Origin: Halomonas sp. 25-S5
GTDB taxonomy: Bacteria > Pseudomonadota > Gammaproteobacteria > Pseudomonadales > Halomonadaceae
Direction of reading: 5' to 3'
Assembly (NCBI RefSeq): GCF_029889845.1
Contig: NZ_JARANV010000006.1
Coordinates: 90,479 to 154,478 of the forward strand
Length of the DNA: 64,000 nt
Below are positions 1-8,210 of this stretch, piece after piece. The notes under the pieces were generated by a model that worked only from the letters and a program-made list of their open reading frames with translations, did not search any database and had not been told where the DNA came from. Every line of letters starts with the position of its first letter. The first letter of the stretch is position 1. The position numbers were made by a program, and so were the translations under genes.

Positions 1-466
1 TCGCCACCAGCACCAGCGGCACCAGGGTGTTGCCCAGCCCGAAGCAGAAGTGCAGGGCGCTGATCCAGGGTGGCGAATCCTTGCCGTGGGCCCACAGCAG
101 CAGGGTGTTGGAACCGGCATTGGCCGAGACCTCGGCCAGGCCCAGCAGGAAGACGGCTCCGGTCAACATCGCCAGTCCCTGGCTGAACGGCACCGCCGCG
201 AGCCCCACCGCCATCAGCAGCAGCATGGCGGCCAGCACCCTGTGGCCCGGAAAACGGTCCACCAGCCGCCCCGAGAGCAGCGAGCCGAGCATGTTGCCCA
301 GTGCCCGAGCGGTGAACAGCACCGAGATCTGGCCCATGCTCGAGCCAGTCATCGCTGCCAGTTGCGGCAGCGCTGGCCCCAGCAGGCCGCCGCTCATGCC
401 GACGGCCAGCATGACCAGGAAGTAGCGCTGGGTGACTCGGCGGGCGTGGAGCGTCGAGGCCGGCAT
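1..466 (-). CDS. MFS transporter, N-terminal part (cut by window edge)
   Basis: The reading frame is open from the ATG at 466 to the window start, giving about 155 residues of the N-terminal half of a major facilitator permease. The predicted start has a strong AAGGAGG ribosome site just upstream (471-477). Visible family features are the first transmembrane helix (FLVMLAVGMSGGLLGPALP) and an MFS motif A-like loop, GRLVDRFPGHR, between helices 2 and 3, followed by alternating hydrophobic segments. Substrate cannot be deduced; the family exports or imports small molecules across the inner membrane. The gene lies downstream of the diguanylate cyclase on the same strand, with a 67-bp gap, so co-transcription is possible but unproven. 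Confidence 0.8.
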   Translation of the reverse strand, partial: MPASTLHARRVTQRYFLVMLAVGMSGGLLGPALPQLAAMTGSSMGQISVLFTARALGNMLGSLLSGRLVDRFPGHRVLAAMLLLMAVGLAAVPFSQGLAMLTGAVFLLGLAEVSANAGSNTLLLWAHGKDSPPWISALHFCFGLGNTLVPLVLVA

Positions 467-533
467 ATCCCCTCCTTGGCAGAGTAAAGGGCGCGATTGT
501 GCCATCTTTGCTCGCCCGGCGACTCCTCCCCGC

Positions 534-1604
534 CTACGCCTCCTGCTTGTCGACTGCGGCCAGCACCCTCGCCCCAGCCCCAGCCGACACGCGATTACCG
601 CCCGAGGCCTTGCTGAGGTACATGGCGCTGTCGGCGTGGTCGAGAAGCTCCTCCAACGACTCGCCCTGTTCGGGATAGGAAGCGACACCGATACTGATAG
701 ATGGCTGGTTGTGCCTCGTGGGAGTGATGACATGCTGCATCATTTTCTTGCCCCCGGCCGCATCGGTATCGGGAAGCAGCATCACGAACTCGTCACCGCC
801 ATAGCGAGCCAGGACGTCACTGCTGCGCTTGCATGCCTGAAGACGTTTCGCCAGGTCCAGGATGGCCCGGTCGCCTGCGCCGTGTCCCTCGCTATCGTTG
901 ATAGCCTTCAGGCCATCCATATCGATGACGACGACACAAAAGGGACGCTGCGCACGCCTGCCCATTTCCTGGATCGGGCTGGCCAGGTCGTCGAAGGCGC
1001 GTCGGTTGAACAGGCCGGTCAATGCATCCCGGCTGGCCATCTTCAGCAGGGTGCGATTGGAGACATGGATGGTATGCACCAGTGCTGCGGTGAGGTAGCC
1101 GACAATCAGCAGGGCGATGATGCTGGTGCCGATTGGCGCCAGGCTGTCGGTTGCCAGGATCTCGGTGCCCTGCAGATGGAGCAGCAGCAGCTGGCATGCC
1201 GCAATCGCCGCCACCTCGAGCATCGTGTGAATAACACCCAGGGTCAGGGCGCTGGTGATGACCGCGAGCAGGTAGAGACTCGTCAGCGGGCCGGTGACGC
1301 CCTCGGTGCCATAGAGGAACCAGGTAATGAAGCCGATCATCGCCCAGGTGTGCAGAGCCAGCAGCCAGCGCTGTCGTTCCCCGAAGAAGCGCAGCCGGCT
1401 GGCCAGCAAGCTGAAGCCGAAATAGCCGAAGGTCGCTGCCAGCACACTCAAGCCCCCTTCGTCGGGAAGGCCGATGATCACCAGATAGAGGATGACGAGC
1501 GTGACCAGCAGCCATTCGATCTGATACAGGCCGGCAGAGAAGCCCTGGATCTGGACGCCCTCAGGATCCCATTCCAGCGGCGGCAGGGGGTCTTGTTCGG
1601 ACAT
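534..1604 (-). CDS. Membrane-anchored diguanylate cyclase (GGDEF)
   Basis: Predicted to make cyclic di-GMP from two GTP at the inner membrane. Of 356 residues, about 1-180 hold five or six hydrophobic segments without a recognisable sensor family, and about 187-340 form a GGDEF domain. The active-site loop is an intact GGDEF at about 269-273, and the product-inhibition I-site RxxD (RSSD) lies exactly five residues before it, so the enzyme should be active and feedback-inhibited. The conserved DALTGLFNRRAF start and VVVIDMDGLKAIND metal-binding stretch are present. It has no EAL domain. Its trigger signal is unknown. Confidence 0.93.
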   Translation of the reverse strand: MSEQDPLPPLEWDPEGVQIQGFSAGLYQIEWLLVTLVILYLVIIGLPDEGGLSVLAATFGYFGFSLLASRLRFFGERQRWLLALHTWAMIGFITWFLYGTEGVTGPLTSLYLLAVITSALTLGVIHTMLEVAAIAACQLLLLHLQGTEILATDSLAPIGTSIIALLIVGYLTAALVHTIHVSNRTLLKMASRDALTGLFNRRAFDDLASPIQEMGRRAQRPFCVVVIDMDGLKAINDSEGHGAGDRAILDLAKRLQACKRSSDVLARYGGDEFVMLLPDTDAAGGKKMMQHVITPTRHNQPSISIGVASYPEQGESLEELLDHADSAMYLSKASGGNRVSAGAGARVLAAVDKQEA

Positions 1605-1665
1605 GGGATGGTCTCGCTGGTGGAGGAGGTGCTGGGTATCACGCTACCTGATGTATGGCGGCGCT

Positions 1666-1896
1666 TCACCTTGATGATGTATCGGCAGTTCCACGCAGCG
1701 GGTCGAGCAGCTCGCTCAGGCCGTTGTGGTCGATCTCGTGCATGAGGTGCAGCAGCCGGCCGATCTGGCCCTCGGGAAAGCCCACACGGGCGAACCAGTT
1801 GAGGTAGGGGCCGGGCAGATCGGCGATCAGGCAACCCGCGTGCTTGCCGAAAGGCATGCGCAGGGTGACCAGTTTCTCAAGGTCTTCGGGGTTCAC
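1666..1896 (-). CDS. DUF3820 family small protein
   Basis: A 76-residue protein with the typical DUF3820 pattern: LRMPFGKHAGCLIADLP near the N-terminus, then YLNWFARVGFPEGQIG and a C-terminal LLHLMHEIDHNGLSELL. The family is widespread in gammaproteobacteria; some members are annotated as putative quorum-sensing-regulated virulence factors, but a biochemical role is not established to my knowledge. Length matches the family norm. It stands alone between the cyclase (62 bp downstream) and a palindromic repeat (80 bp upstream). Confidence 0.85.
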   Translation of the reverse strand: MNPEDLEKLVTLRMPFGKHAGCLIADLPGPYLNWFARVGFPEGQIGRLLHLMHEIDHNGLSELLDPLRGTADTSSR

Positions 1897-1976
1897 TATG
1901 CTCGCTCCATGACGGACAGCGGCGACCTTACCATGCCCGATGTAAGGCTCGAAGGGCCCATCGGGGTGATCGGCAG

Positions 1977-2061
1977 GGCAATCGCACGTCGATAATGAGT
2001 CTCAAGCATCGAGCGACACCACCCTGTGGAAGCTCAGTTTACTGAGCGATTGGCGCCGCCA
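1977..2061 (+). repeat. Dispersed palindromic repeat, copy A
   Basis: An 85-bp stretch matching 49681-49765 at 81 of 85 positions. It contains the perfect hairpin GCTCAGTTTACTGAGC (7-bp arms) followed by GATTGGCGCCGCCA. It lies between the DUF1499 gene stop and the DUF3820 gene start, in non-coding DNA. Related but diverged forms occur inside recD (38781-38822 and 39181-39292). Confidence 0.9.
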
Positions 2062-2100
2062 CCCAGGCTCTGGCCCGGCCGCCTGCCCAGCCGCGGCGCC

Positions 2101-2868
2101 TTACTCCAGTCGCTGGGCGAGGTCCGCCAGAAAGGCCCGGATGCGCGCCGCGTTGGTGCCCACATCGCTGCGGCCCAGCCGCGAGGCGGAACGCATGTCG
2201 ATCCGCACGCCGTTCGGCGTCTCGGTCAGGCGGATCACGACGTCGTCCTTGAAGCCGAACCAGGTGGTGGTATCGGTAGCCTCCAGCCTGGCCTCACCCA
2301 CCGCGGCGATCTCCCAGCCGGCGTCGCGCGCCGCGGCCTCGGCGGCGGCCAGTACCTCGGGGAGGGGCGCGTCCAGCATCAGCGGCCGGATCGCCGGATA
2401 GGCCTCGCGCTGCTGGCGGGCGGTTGCTTCGCCGGGGTAGTCCACGGCATTGGGCGCGGCCTCCCGGGCCTCGACCAAGGCCTCGAAGGCGGGCGGGTCC
2501 TGCATGTCGGTGGTGATGTCGTGGATGGGCGGTACCGTCCTGGCCTGCTGCAGCTGCATCCAGGGCACCGCGACCAGCACCAGGCCGGCCAGGATCACCA
2601 GGGCACAGAGCAGCGCCGGGAGGGCGCGGCGGGTGAAGGCGGCGATGAGCAGTCCCACCAGGCCCAGCCCGGCGGCGCCGAGAGCGATGAAGGCAGCGTA
2701 GCGCAGCACGCTGAAGGCATCCCCCAGCGCGAGCAGCCCGGCGCGATAGACCGGTCCCGCGCCAGCCATGGAGAGGGCCGCCAGGATAGCCAGGATGCCC
2801 CCGGCCAGTGCCACCTTGAAGGCCAGTCCCGCGCCTTGATGTTCCGATGTCATGCGGTCTCGTGTCAT
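2101..2868 (-). CDS. DUF1499 membrane protein
   Basis: About 255 residues. The N-terminal third has three or four hydrophobic segments (AFKVALAGGILAILAALSMAG, YAAFIALGAAGLGLVGLLIAA, LLCALVILAGLVLVAVPW); the C-terminal 140 residues are a DUF1499 domain with the typical PPIHDITTD entry and a RIDMRSASRLGRSDVGTNAARI end. The chosen ATG at 2868 has GAGGAA six bases upstream; an upstream ATG in frame lacks this. Function of DUF1499 is unknown. It is the last gene of a run with two TPM-domain genes and lemA on the same strand, so an envelope role is a reasonable inference. Confidence 0.85.
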   Translation of the reverse strand: MTRDRMTSEHQGAGLAFKVALAGGILAILAALSMAGAGPVYRAGLLALGDAFSVLRYAAFIALGAAGLGLVGLLIAAFTRRALPALLCALVILAGLVLVAVPWMQLQQARTVPPIHDITTDMQDPPAFEALVEAREAAPNAVDYPGEATARQQREAYPAIRPLMLDAPLPEVLAAAEAAARDAGWEIAAVGEARLEATDTTTWFGFKDDVVIRLTETPNGVRIDMRSASRLGRSDVGTNAARIRAFLADLAQRLE

Positions 2869-2961
2869 GCCGGTTCCTCGCGTCGGCCAGCCCATGTCGG
2901 ACGGCGGCACCGCAGCCGGGGAGACGTGCTCGTCATGCCCCGGTGCATGGGCAGAAGAGGG

Positions 2962-3579
2962 TCAATCCAGCACGATCAGATGATTGGGCAGTTCGTTGCG
3001 CTCGTGAGTGGCCGGTACCTGCTCCTTGAGATGTTCCCCACAGGCCTCGATGCACTCCAGAAACCCCTGCAGGGTTTCGCCGGCTTTTACCTGCTGGGTG
3101 AAGGCCGCCACGATGGATTGCCAGGTCTCGTCGCTGATACGTGCCGAGATGCCCCGGTCGACCAGGATTTCCACATAGCGCTCGGCTTCGGAGACGAAGA
3201 TCAGCATCCCCGTTCCCCCCTCGGTATGGTGCAGGTCCTGTTCCAGGAACTGCCGCCGGGCGAGGTTGGCCGCCCGCCAATGGCGAACCGATCGCGGGAT
3301 CAGCCGCGTGGTGAGGGTGGGGATGCGGAACACCAGTCCCAGCACGATGAAGGTCGCCCACTGCACCAGCGTCAGCTCGTAGGCCGTCAACCAGCCGGGA
3401 AAGTAATTGACCGTACCGGGCACCACCAGGGCCAGCAGGCCGGCCCAGAGCAGCGGGATATAGGCGTAGTTGTCCGCTCGCGGCGCCAGCACGGTGACCA
3501 GCTCGGCATCGGTATCGCGTTCGACTCGATGAATCGCCTCGGCTACCTGGCGTTGCTCGTTTTCATTCAATAAAGCCAT
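2962..3579 (-). CDS. TPM-domain membrane protein
   Basis: A 205-residue protein of the TPM (TLP18.3/Psb32/MOLO-1) superfamily, in the branch that sits beside lemA in many proteobacteria. The N-terminal stretch LNENEQRQVAEAIHRVERDTDAELVTVLAP is the start of the TPM fold; two transmembrane helices are inserted (about 38-58 and 70-90), and the fold resumes with TGMLIFVSEAERYVEILVDRGI. No signal peptide is seen. It lies 62 bp after the secreted TPM protein and belongs to the lemA operon. Function unknown beyond a membrane location. Confidence 0.85.
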   Translation of the reverse strand: MALLNENEQRQVAEAIHRVERDTDAELVTVLAPRADNYAYIPLLWAGLLALVVPGTVNYFPGWLTAYELTLVQWATFIVLGLVFRIPTLTTRLIPRSVRHWRAANLARRQFLEQDLHHTEGGTGMLIFVSEAERYVEILVDRGISARISDETWQSIVAAFTQQVKAGETLQGFLECIEACGEHLKEQVPATHERNELPNHLIVLD

Positions 3580-3641
3580 GGGGATCGTGATCTCCGAATC
3601 CTGATTGTCGTGTCGGTGTCGCCACCGGCCGGAATGCTGAG

Positions 3642-4415
3642 TTACCAGCCACCGGACGCGCCGCCGCCACCGAAGCCGCCGCCTCCGCCGCCGAAACCAC
3701 CCCCGCCGCCGAAGCCGCCGCCACCGCGCGACCTGCCGCCAACAGCACCGCCCAGCAACATGCCGGCCAGCAGGCCGCCGCGACCGCCGCGTACCAGGGT
3801 CATGACGATCACGAACATCACGAAGAAGAGAATCGATGCCGGTCCTTCAGGCCCCTGCTCCCGAGCCGGGGCGCTGGAGGTGGCGCTGGTGTCCATGGGC
3901 TCGCCGCCCAGCACCTGGATCATCGCCTCCACGCCCTCGGTAATGCCGCGGGCGTAGTCGCCCTCGCGGAAGGCCGGCGTCAGGATCTGGTTGATGATCA
4001 CCGAGGACTGGGCGTCGGTCAGGCGACCCTCGAGGCCATAGCCGACCTCGATGCGCACCTTGCGCTCATTCGGCGCGACGATCAGCAGGGCGCCGTTGTC
4101 CTCCTCTGCCTGGCCGATGCCCCAGTGACGCCCCAGCTGATAGCCATACTCCTCGATGGTGACGCCCTGCAGGTCCGGTAGGGTCGCCACCACCAGTTGC
4201 TCGGTGGTGGCGTCTTCGTGGGCCGCCAGCCGCTCGCTCAGGCGTGATTCGGTGGCCTGGTCCAGCAGTTCGGCCTGGTCCACCACACGGCCGGTTAGTT
4301 CGGGAAAGCCGAGTTCCTGTCCTTCAAGTTCCTGGGCTTGGACGTCTTGTGCCTGAAGGCCAAGGGCCCCCGTCAACAGCAACGCCAACAGCGGAATACG
4401 CAGAAGATTACTCAT
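3642..4415 (-). CDS. Secreted TPM-domain protein (YgcG-like)
   Basis: A 257-residue protein with a signal peptide (LLALLLTGALGLQAQ), a TPM domain at about 38-170 (GRVVDQAELL, GIGQAEEDNGALLIVAPNERKVRIEVGYGLEG), a C-terminal transmembrane helix (ILFFVMFVIVMTLV) and a tail almost entirely of Gly and Phe. This is the standard layout of YgcG-like proteins paired with LemA. Its ATG overlaps the lemA stop in an ATGA arrangement, implying translational coupling. The Gly-rich tail explains the GGC-repeat DNA at 3645-3740. Confidence 0.9.
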   Translation of the reverse strand: MSNLLRIPLLALLLTGALGLQAQDVQAQELEGQELGFPELTGRVVDQAELLDQATESRLSERLAAHEDATTEQLVVATLPDLQGVTIEEYGYQLGRHWGIGQAEEDNGALLIVAPNERKVRIEVGYGLEGRLTDAQSSVIINQILTPAFREGDYARGITEGVEAMIQVLGGEPMDTSATSSAPAREQGPEGPASILFFVMFVIVMTLVRGGRGGLLAGMLLGGAVGGRSRGGGGFGGGGGFGGGGGGFGGGGASGGW

Positions 4416-5032
4416 TCAAACTCCACCTGGGGGGCCTGGTCCGCGTTCTCGGTCGTGGCTTCGAAGGTCTCGCGAAGCGGCATGTCGCTATAGAGGAAGC
4501 TGTGCCACAGGCGGCCGGGGAAGGTGCGGATCTCGGTGTTGTAGCGCTCGACCGCGGTGATGAAATCGCGCCGCGCCACGGCGATGCGGTTTTCAGTGCC
4601 CTCCAGCTGCGACTGCAGGGCCAGGAAGTTCTGGTTCGACTTCAGGTCGGGATAGCGCTCGGACACCGCCATCAGTCGGCTCAGCGCGCCCGTCAGTTGC
4701 TGCTGGGCCTGCTCGAACTGACGCATCTTTTCCGGGTCGTCCAGCGACTCGGCGTCGATCTGGATGGACGTGGCCTTGGCCCGCGCTTCCACCACGGCGG
4801 TCAGGGTCTCCTGCTCCTGCCGGGCAAACCCCTTGACCGTCTCGACCAGGTTGGGGACCAGGTCCGCGCGCCGCTGGTACTGGTTCTCCACCTGCGCCCA
4901 GGACGACTTCACCTGTTCGTCATAGGTGGGGATGTTGTTGACGCCGCAACCGGTCAACAGCATCGCCATGATCAGCACAAGGGCCAACCGCCAGACGCGA
5001 GGGTCGGGGAGCGTGGTGTGTTTCGTCAGCAT
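4412..5032 (-). CDS. lemA: LemA family lipoprotein
   Basis: A 206-residue LemA-family protein. Residues 1-29 are a lipoprotein signal ending in the lipobox LLTGC (Cys29), followed by the family body with PTYDEQVKSSWAQVENQYQRR, RADLVPNLVETVKGFA and FNTEIRTFPG-like signatures (here YNTEIRTFPGRLW). It is predicted to be a helical, membrane-attached envelope protein; its molecular function is not settled. The start at 5032 is preferred because the lipobox then falls at the expected distance; another ATG lies 12 bases upstream at 5044. It is the first gene of the lemA-TPM-TPM-DUF1499 run. Confidence 0.9.
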   Translation of the reverse strand: MLTKHTTLPDPRVWRLALVLIMAMLLTGCGVNNIPTYDEQVKSSWAQVENQYQRRADLVPNLVETVKGFARQEQETLTAVVEARAKATSIQIDAESLDDPEKMRQFEQAQQQLTGALSRLMAVSERYPDLKSNQNFLALQSQLEGTENRIAVARRDFITAVERYNTEIRTFPGRLWHSFLYSDMPLRETFEATTENADQAPQVEFE

Positions 5033-5245
5033 GGGGTGAGTCATCCCTGTCATCGCGATTCGATGACGTCCAAGGTACAGCATCAGCTTGATGCGAAGGA
5101 AGCGATGCCAGGCCGACACGCCACCTTGCAGCAAACAGGACGGCCCCGGGCGATGCAAAGCCTCGCCGAGTGATGGACAATGTGGCTTTACTGATGTTCG
5201 CCGAGCGCCTTGACGACGTTGATCGACACCCTGCAACGAGGTCCC

Positions 5246-5977
5246 ATGAATCCCACCATCGAGCTGCTCAAGTCCCACCGCTCCGTCCGCAAGTTCACCG
5301 ACCAGCCGGTTTCTCGCGAGCTGCTGGAGATGCTGATCGAGGCCGGCCAGGCCGCGGCCACTTCCAGCCACGTCCAGGCCTACAGCGTCATCCATGTGAA
5401 GGCCCCCGAGAACCGCGAGGCGATCGCCGAGCTGGCCGGCGGCCAGTCGTACGTGGCTACCGGCGGCGCCTTCCTGGTGTTCTGCGCCGACATGAAGCGC
5501 CCCACCGAGGCCGCCGAGCGCACCGGCGCCCGGGTGGTGCGCGGCATGACCGAGCAGCTGCTGGTGGCCAGCGTGGACACCGCCCTGATGGCCCAGAACG
5601 TGGCCATCGCCGCGGAATCGGAAGGGCTGGGCATCTGCTACATCGGCGGGATACGCAACAACCCCCAGGCGATCAGCGACCTGCTGGGGCTGCCGGACCA
5701 CGTCTTCCCGGTGTTCGGCATGTGCCTGGGCTATCCGGCCCACGATCCGGACGTGAAGCCGCGCCTGCCGGTGGCGGCGATCCTCAAGGAGGACCGCTAC
5801 CGCGACGACCGCGAGCTGGTGGCGGCCTATGACCAGACCATGCACGCCTATTACCAGTCGCGGAAAGGCGGGCCCAAGGACACCAACTGGTCGCAGAACC
5901 TCACCCCGCTGTTCGACACCAAGCTGCGCCCCCACATGCGTGACTTCCTGGTCAAGCGCGGCTTCGAGATGAAGTGA
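5246..5977 (+). CDS. nfsA: NADPH-dependent nitro/flavin reductase, NfsA-type
   Basis: A 243-residue oxygen-insensitive nitroreductase of the NfsA/Frp group, which uses FMN and NADPH to reduce nitroaromatics, quinones or flavins. The N-terminal LLKSHRSVRKFTDQPV contains the FMN-phosphate-binding HRSVRxF signature, and GLGICYIGGIRNNP with FGMCLGYPA are typical of the NfsA branch. The ATG at 5246 follows AACGAGG; an in-frame ATG 36 bases earlier would add an unlikely extension. Transcribed alone, divergent from lemA across about 210 bp. The true substrate is not known. Confidence 0.9.
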   Translation: MNPTIELLKSHRSVRKFTDQPVSRELLEMLIEAGQAAATSSHVQAYSVIHVKAPENREAIAELAGGQSYVATGGAFLVFCADMKRPTEAAERTGARVVRGMTEQLLVASVDTALMAQNVAIAAESEGLGICYIGGIRNNPQAISDLLGLPDHVFPVFGMCLGYPAHDPDVKPRLPVAAILKEDRYRDDRELVAAYDQTMHAYYQSRKGGPKDTNWSQNLTPLFDTKLRPHMRDFLVKRGFEMK

Positions 5978-5985
5978 GCCACGCC

Positions 5986-6141
5986 TCAGCCGTGGATGTG
6001 GCGCAGGCGGGCGCCGCGCATGGCGATCCCGCGCAGCATGAACATGCCCCAAGTGCCCAGCAGGCCCGCTGCCAGGGCGGGGATGTCCCGCGGGTCGCTC
6101 CAGGTCAGCGCCGCCACCGCCAGGGTGGCGGCTGAGTTCAA
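5986..6141 (-). CDS. Possible small membrane ORF after MFS gene
   Basis: A 51-codon frame that could start at a TTG overlapping the MFS stop codon (TTGA) and ends at 5986. It would encode one or two hydrophobic segments (SAATLAVAALTW, IPALAAGLLGTWGMFMLRGIA) and a basic C-terminus. No family is recognised. The rare start codon and lack of a clear ribosome site make this uncertain; translational coupling to the MFS gene would be needed. Confidence 0.3.
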   Translation of the reverse strand: MNSAATLAVAALTWSDPRDIPALAAGLLGTWGMFMLRGIAMRGARLRHIHG

Positions 6142-7325
6142 GGGGCACTCCAATCGGCAGCAGCCCCTCGCTCTTTGAGTAGCCACAACCCCAGCCCGGC
6201 GACAGCGAGCCCCAGGATGGCGAAGAGCATGAAGGCGGTGACATGGCCTTCGGCCCCGACCAGCCAGCCGGCCAGCGGAGAGCCGGCGATCTGGCCAACC
6301 GAGGTGGCGAGCAACGGCATCACCGGGGCGAAGGAGGGCGCCTCGGTCATGATCTGGGTGCTCCTGACCAGGTAGAAGCCGCTGAGGGTCATGTACCCGG
6401 TGCCGAACAGGGCCGCGGATACCAGGGCGAGGGCGAAATTGCCGGGATCGAAGGCCAGCAGCGCGAGGCTGGCAGACATCACCATGAGGCCAGCAGCATG
6501 GCTCGCGGCCGGCCCGAAGCGGGCGATGAGATCACCGGCGCCAGCGCCCAACAGCCCGCCGAGGCCGACGGCCAGCCACATCCAGGCGGTCTGGCTCGGC
6601 GCGAGCCCCCCGGCGTTGATCACCGCATCCGGGGCAAACACCCAGTAGGCCGCGCTCACGCCTCCTATGCCGACGGCCAGGCCGCTCAGCCGGGCGATCC
6701 CGAGCCATTGCTCACGGCTCGCCGGCAGGGCGACGGGTCGGGACTGCGACGGTGAGGGACGTTGACCATCCCGAGGCAGATAGCAGAGGGCCGCCAGGGT
6801 GCCCAGGGCCGCCAGGGCGGCGAACCCGATATAGGCACTGCGCCAGGCCTCCGCCCAGATCAGCACCGCCGGCATGGCGAGCGCGATGCCCAGGCTGGTG
6901 CCCGCATTGATGGTGGCGTTGACCCGCCCGCGCAGGACCCAGGAGGGCACGACCCGGTGAACCGCCTCCGCCATGACCGGCGATGACAGCCCGGTGCTGA
7001 TCCCGCAGATCAGCACCCCGGCGGCCAGCAGCAGCGATGACGGCGCCAGGGCAATCATCATCAGCCCGATCCCGGCCAGGCCGACGGCCGCGACCCCCGT
7101 GCGGCGAACCCCGAGGCGGCGTATCACCCAGGTGGCGGCGAGGATCGCGAACACGAAGCTCAGGAACGGCAGGGCGCCGATCACACCCGCCATGGTCGGG
7201 GAGATCGTCAGCTCGTCGCGCATCGTGGGCAGGAAGAGCCCGAACACGAAGCGGGCCAGGCCGTAAGTGATGGCAATGATCCCGCTGCCAAGGGCGGCCA
7301 TGCCGAGGGGGGGCAGTGGTCTCAT
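6138..7325 (-). CDS. MFS transporter, YbfB/YjiJ-like
   Basis: A 395-residue twelve-helix major facilitator of the YbfB/YjiJ type, recognised from the opening helix IIAITYGLARFVFGLFLP and the next loop RDELTISPTMAGVIGALPFLSF. Motif A is replaced by WVIRRLGVRRTG. Likely an inner-membrane efflux pump or sugar-like exporter; the substrate is unknown. Its ATG overlaps the stop of the tetR-type gene by 4 bp (ATGA), so the regulator and pump are one transcription unit and the TetR protein very likely controls the pump. Confidence 0.88.
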   Translation of the reverse strand: MRPLPPLGMAALGSGIIAITYGLARFVFGLFLPTMRDELTISPTMAGVIGALPFLSFVFAILAATWVIRRLGVRRTGVAAVGLAGIGLMMIALAPSSLLLAAGVLICGISTGLSSPVMAEAVHRVVPSWVLRGRVNATINAGTSLGIALAMPAVLIWAEAWRSAYIGFAALAALGTLAALCYLPRDGQRPSPSQSRPVALPASREQWLGIARLSGLAVGIGGVSAAYWVFAPDAVINAGGLAPSQTAWMWLAVGLGGLLGAGAGDLIARFGPAASHAAGLMVMSASLALLAFDPGNFALALVSAALFGTGYMTLSGFYLVRSTQIMTEAPSFAPVMPLLATSVGQIAGSPLAGWLVGAEGHVTAFMLFAILGLAVAGLGLWLLKERGAAADWSAP

Positions 7326-7888
7326 CGGGTCTCGCTCCGGGCGGTGGCGAGGAGGGTGTCGACCACCGCCCGCGTGTCGGCCAGCGCCGTCTGTGCACCC
7401 AGCAGGGCCACCGCCGTATTGCTGCCTTCCAGCACCACGAAGAGGCGTCGCGCCAGGCCGGCGTGGTGGTCCAGCCCATCGCGTGCCACGGCGGCTTCCA
7501 GGCGCGCCAGCAGGTCGGTCTTGGCGGCCGCCGCCAGGGCGTGGATCTCGGCGTTGTGCTCGGCGAACTCGCCCATCGCCTTGGCCATGATGCAGCCATG
7601 CTGGCTGTAGCGTTCCAGCCAGTTGCCATGCGCATCGACCAGGGCTCGGGTCACCTGGCCCGGCGAGGCCGAGGCCGTCGCCGCATCGAGGCTGGCGATG
7701 AAGCGCTCATGGCGAGCCGCCAGGACGGCTGCCACCAGGGCCTCCTTGGAGGCGAAGTGGTTGTAGAGCGTCATGCGCACCACCCCGGCGGCCGCCACGA
7801 TGCGGTCGATCCCGGTGGCGTGGAACCCCTGTTCATAGAAGAGTCGCTCGGCCGTGGCGAGCAGCTGGTCGCGTTTGGAGGCGGGCAT
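7322..7888 (-). CDS. TetR/AcrR family transcriptional regulator
   Basis: A 188-residue TetR repressor. The N-terminal helix-turn-helix is clear: RDQLLATAERLFYEQGFHATGIDRIVAAAGV followed by LYNHFASKEALVAAVL. The C-terminal ligand domain (LVDAHGNWLERYS, CIMAKAMGEFAEH) resembles the TetR_C group found beside MFS pumps. It precedes and overlaps its probable target gene. A palindrome at 7906-7921, 18 bp before the ATG, is a candidate autorepression operator. The inducing ligand is unknown. Confidence 0.9.
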   Translation of the reverse strand: MPASKRDQLLATAERLFYEQGFHATGIDRIVAAAGVVRMTLYNHFASKEALVAAVLAARHERFIASLDAATASASPGQVTRALVDAHGNWLERYSQHGCIMAKAMGEFAEHNAEIHALAAAAKTDLLARLEAAVARDGLDHHAGLARRLFVVLEGSNTAVALLGAQTALADTRAVVDTLLATARSETR

Positions 7889-7905
7889 CGATGGTTGTTC
7901 CTGTA

Positions 7906-7921
7906 TAGACTGATCTATCTA
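7906..7921. promoter_or_regulatory. Candidate TetR operator
   Basis: TAGACTGATCTATCTA is palindromic at TAGA-nn-GATC-nn-TCTA and sits 18 bp upstream of the tetR-type start, where a self-regulating repressor would be expected to bind. The assignment rests on position and symmetry only. Confidence 0.5.
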
Positions 7922-7958
7922 AATACGGAATCATATGAATACAGGGAACCCAGTGGTG

Positions 7959-8210
7959 TCAAGCGAGCGATCGAGCGAAGTCCAGCAAGAGCGCCGAAAA
8001 GGGCTCGCGGCATAGGGTACGGGACTGCTCGAGGGTGGCGATGGCACCGGGAACATCGCCGGCTTCCAGGTGGCCGAGCGCTGCCACTACTTGCCGCTGG
8101 GCGGCCTGCTCGGCCTCGAGCAGTTGTGTGAGCTCCATGCCGCAGCGGCGGCAGTGGCTGTCGCCGTCGCCGCTGCGGCGAGCACGGCAGTTGGGGCAGC
8201 GTTGCATCAC
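7959..8210 (-). CDS. Small zinc-ribbon protein of the Hsp70 operon
   Basis: An 83-residue protein. Residues 5-23 carry two CxxC knuckles (CPNC and CRRC) separated by 11 residues, a zinc ribbon. The remainder is helical (LLEAEQAAQRQVVAALGHLEAGDVPGAIATLEQS), resembling a single TPR-like helical hairpin. Its ATG overlaps the end of the Hsp70 gene by 4 bp, so it is the distal member of the chaperone operon. No known function; a substrate-adaptor or complex-assembly role is inferred only from context. Confidence 0.75.
   Translation of the reverse strand: MMQRCPNCRARRSGDGDSHCRRCGMELTQLLEAEQAAQRQVVAALGHLEAGDVPGAIATLEQSRTLCREPFSALLLDFARSLA

Noticed and set aside
3645..3740. Dense CCGCCG repeats considered as a structural DNA repeat
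   Set aside because: They encode the normal Gly/Phe-rich tail of the secreted TPM protein.
5033..6298. Upstream extension of the lemA frame by over 400 codons
   Set aside because: It runs antisense through the nitroreductase gene; LemA with its lipobox clearly starts at about 5032.
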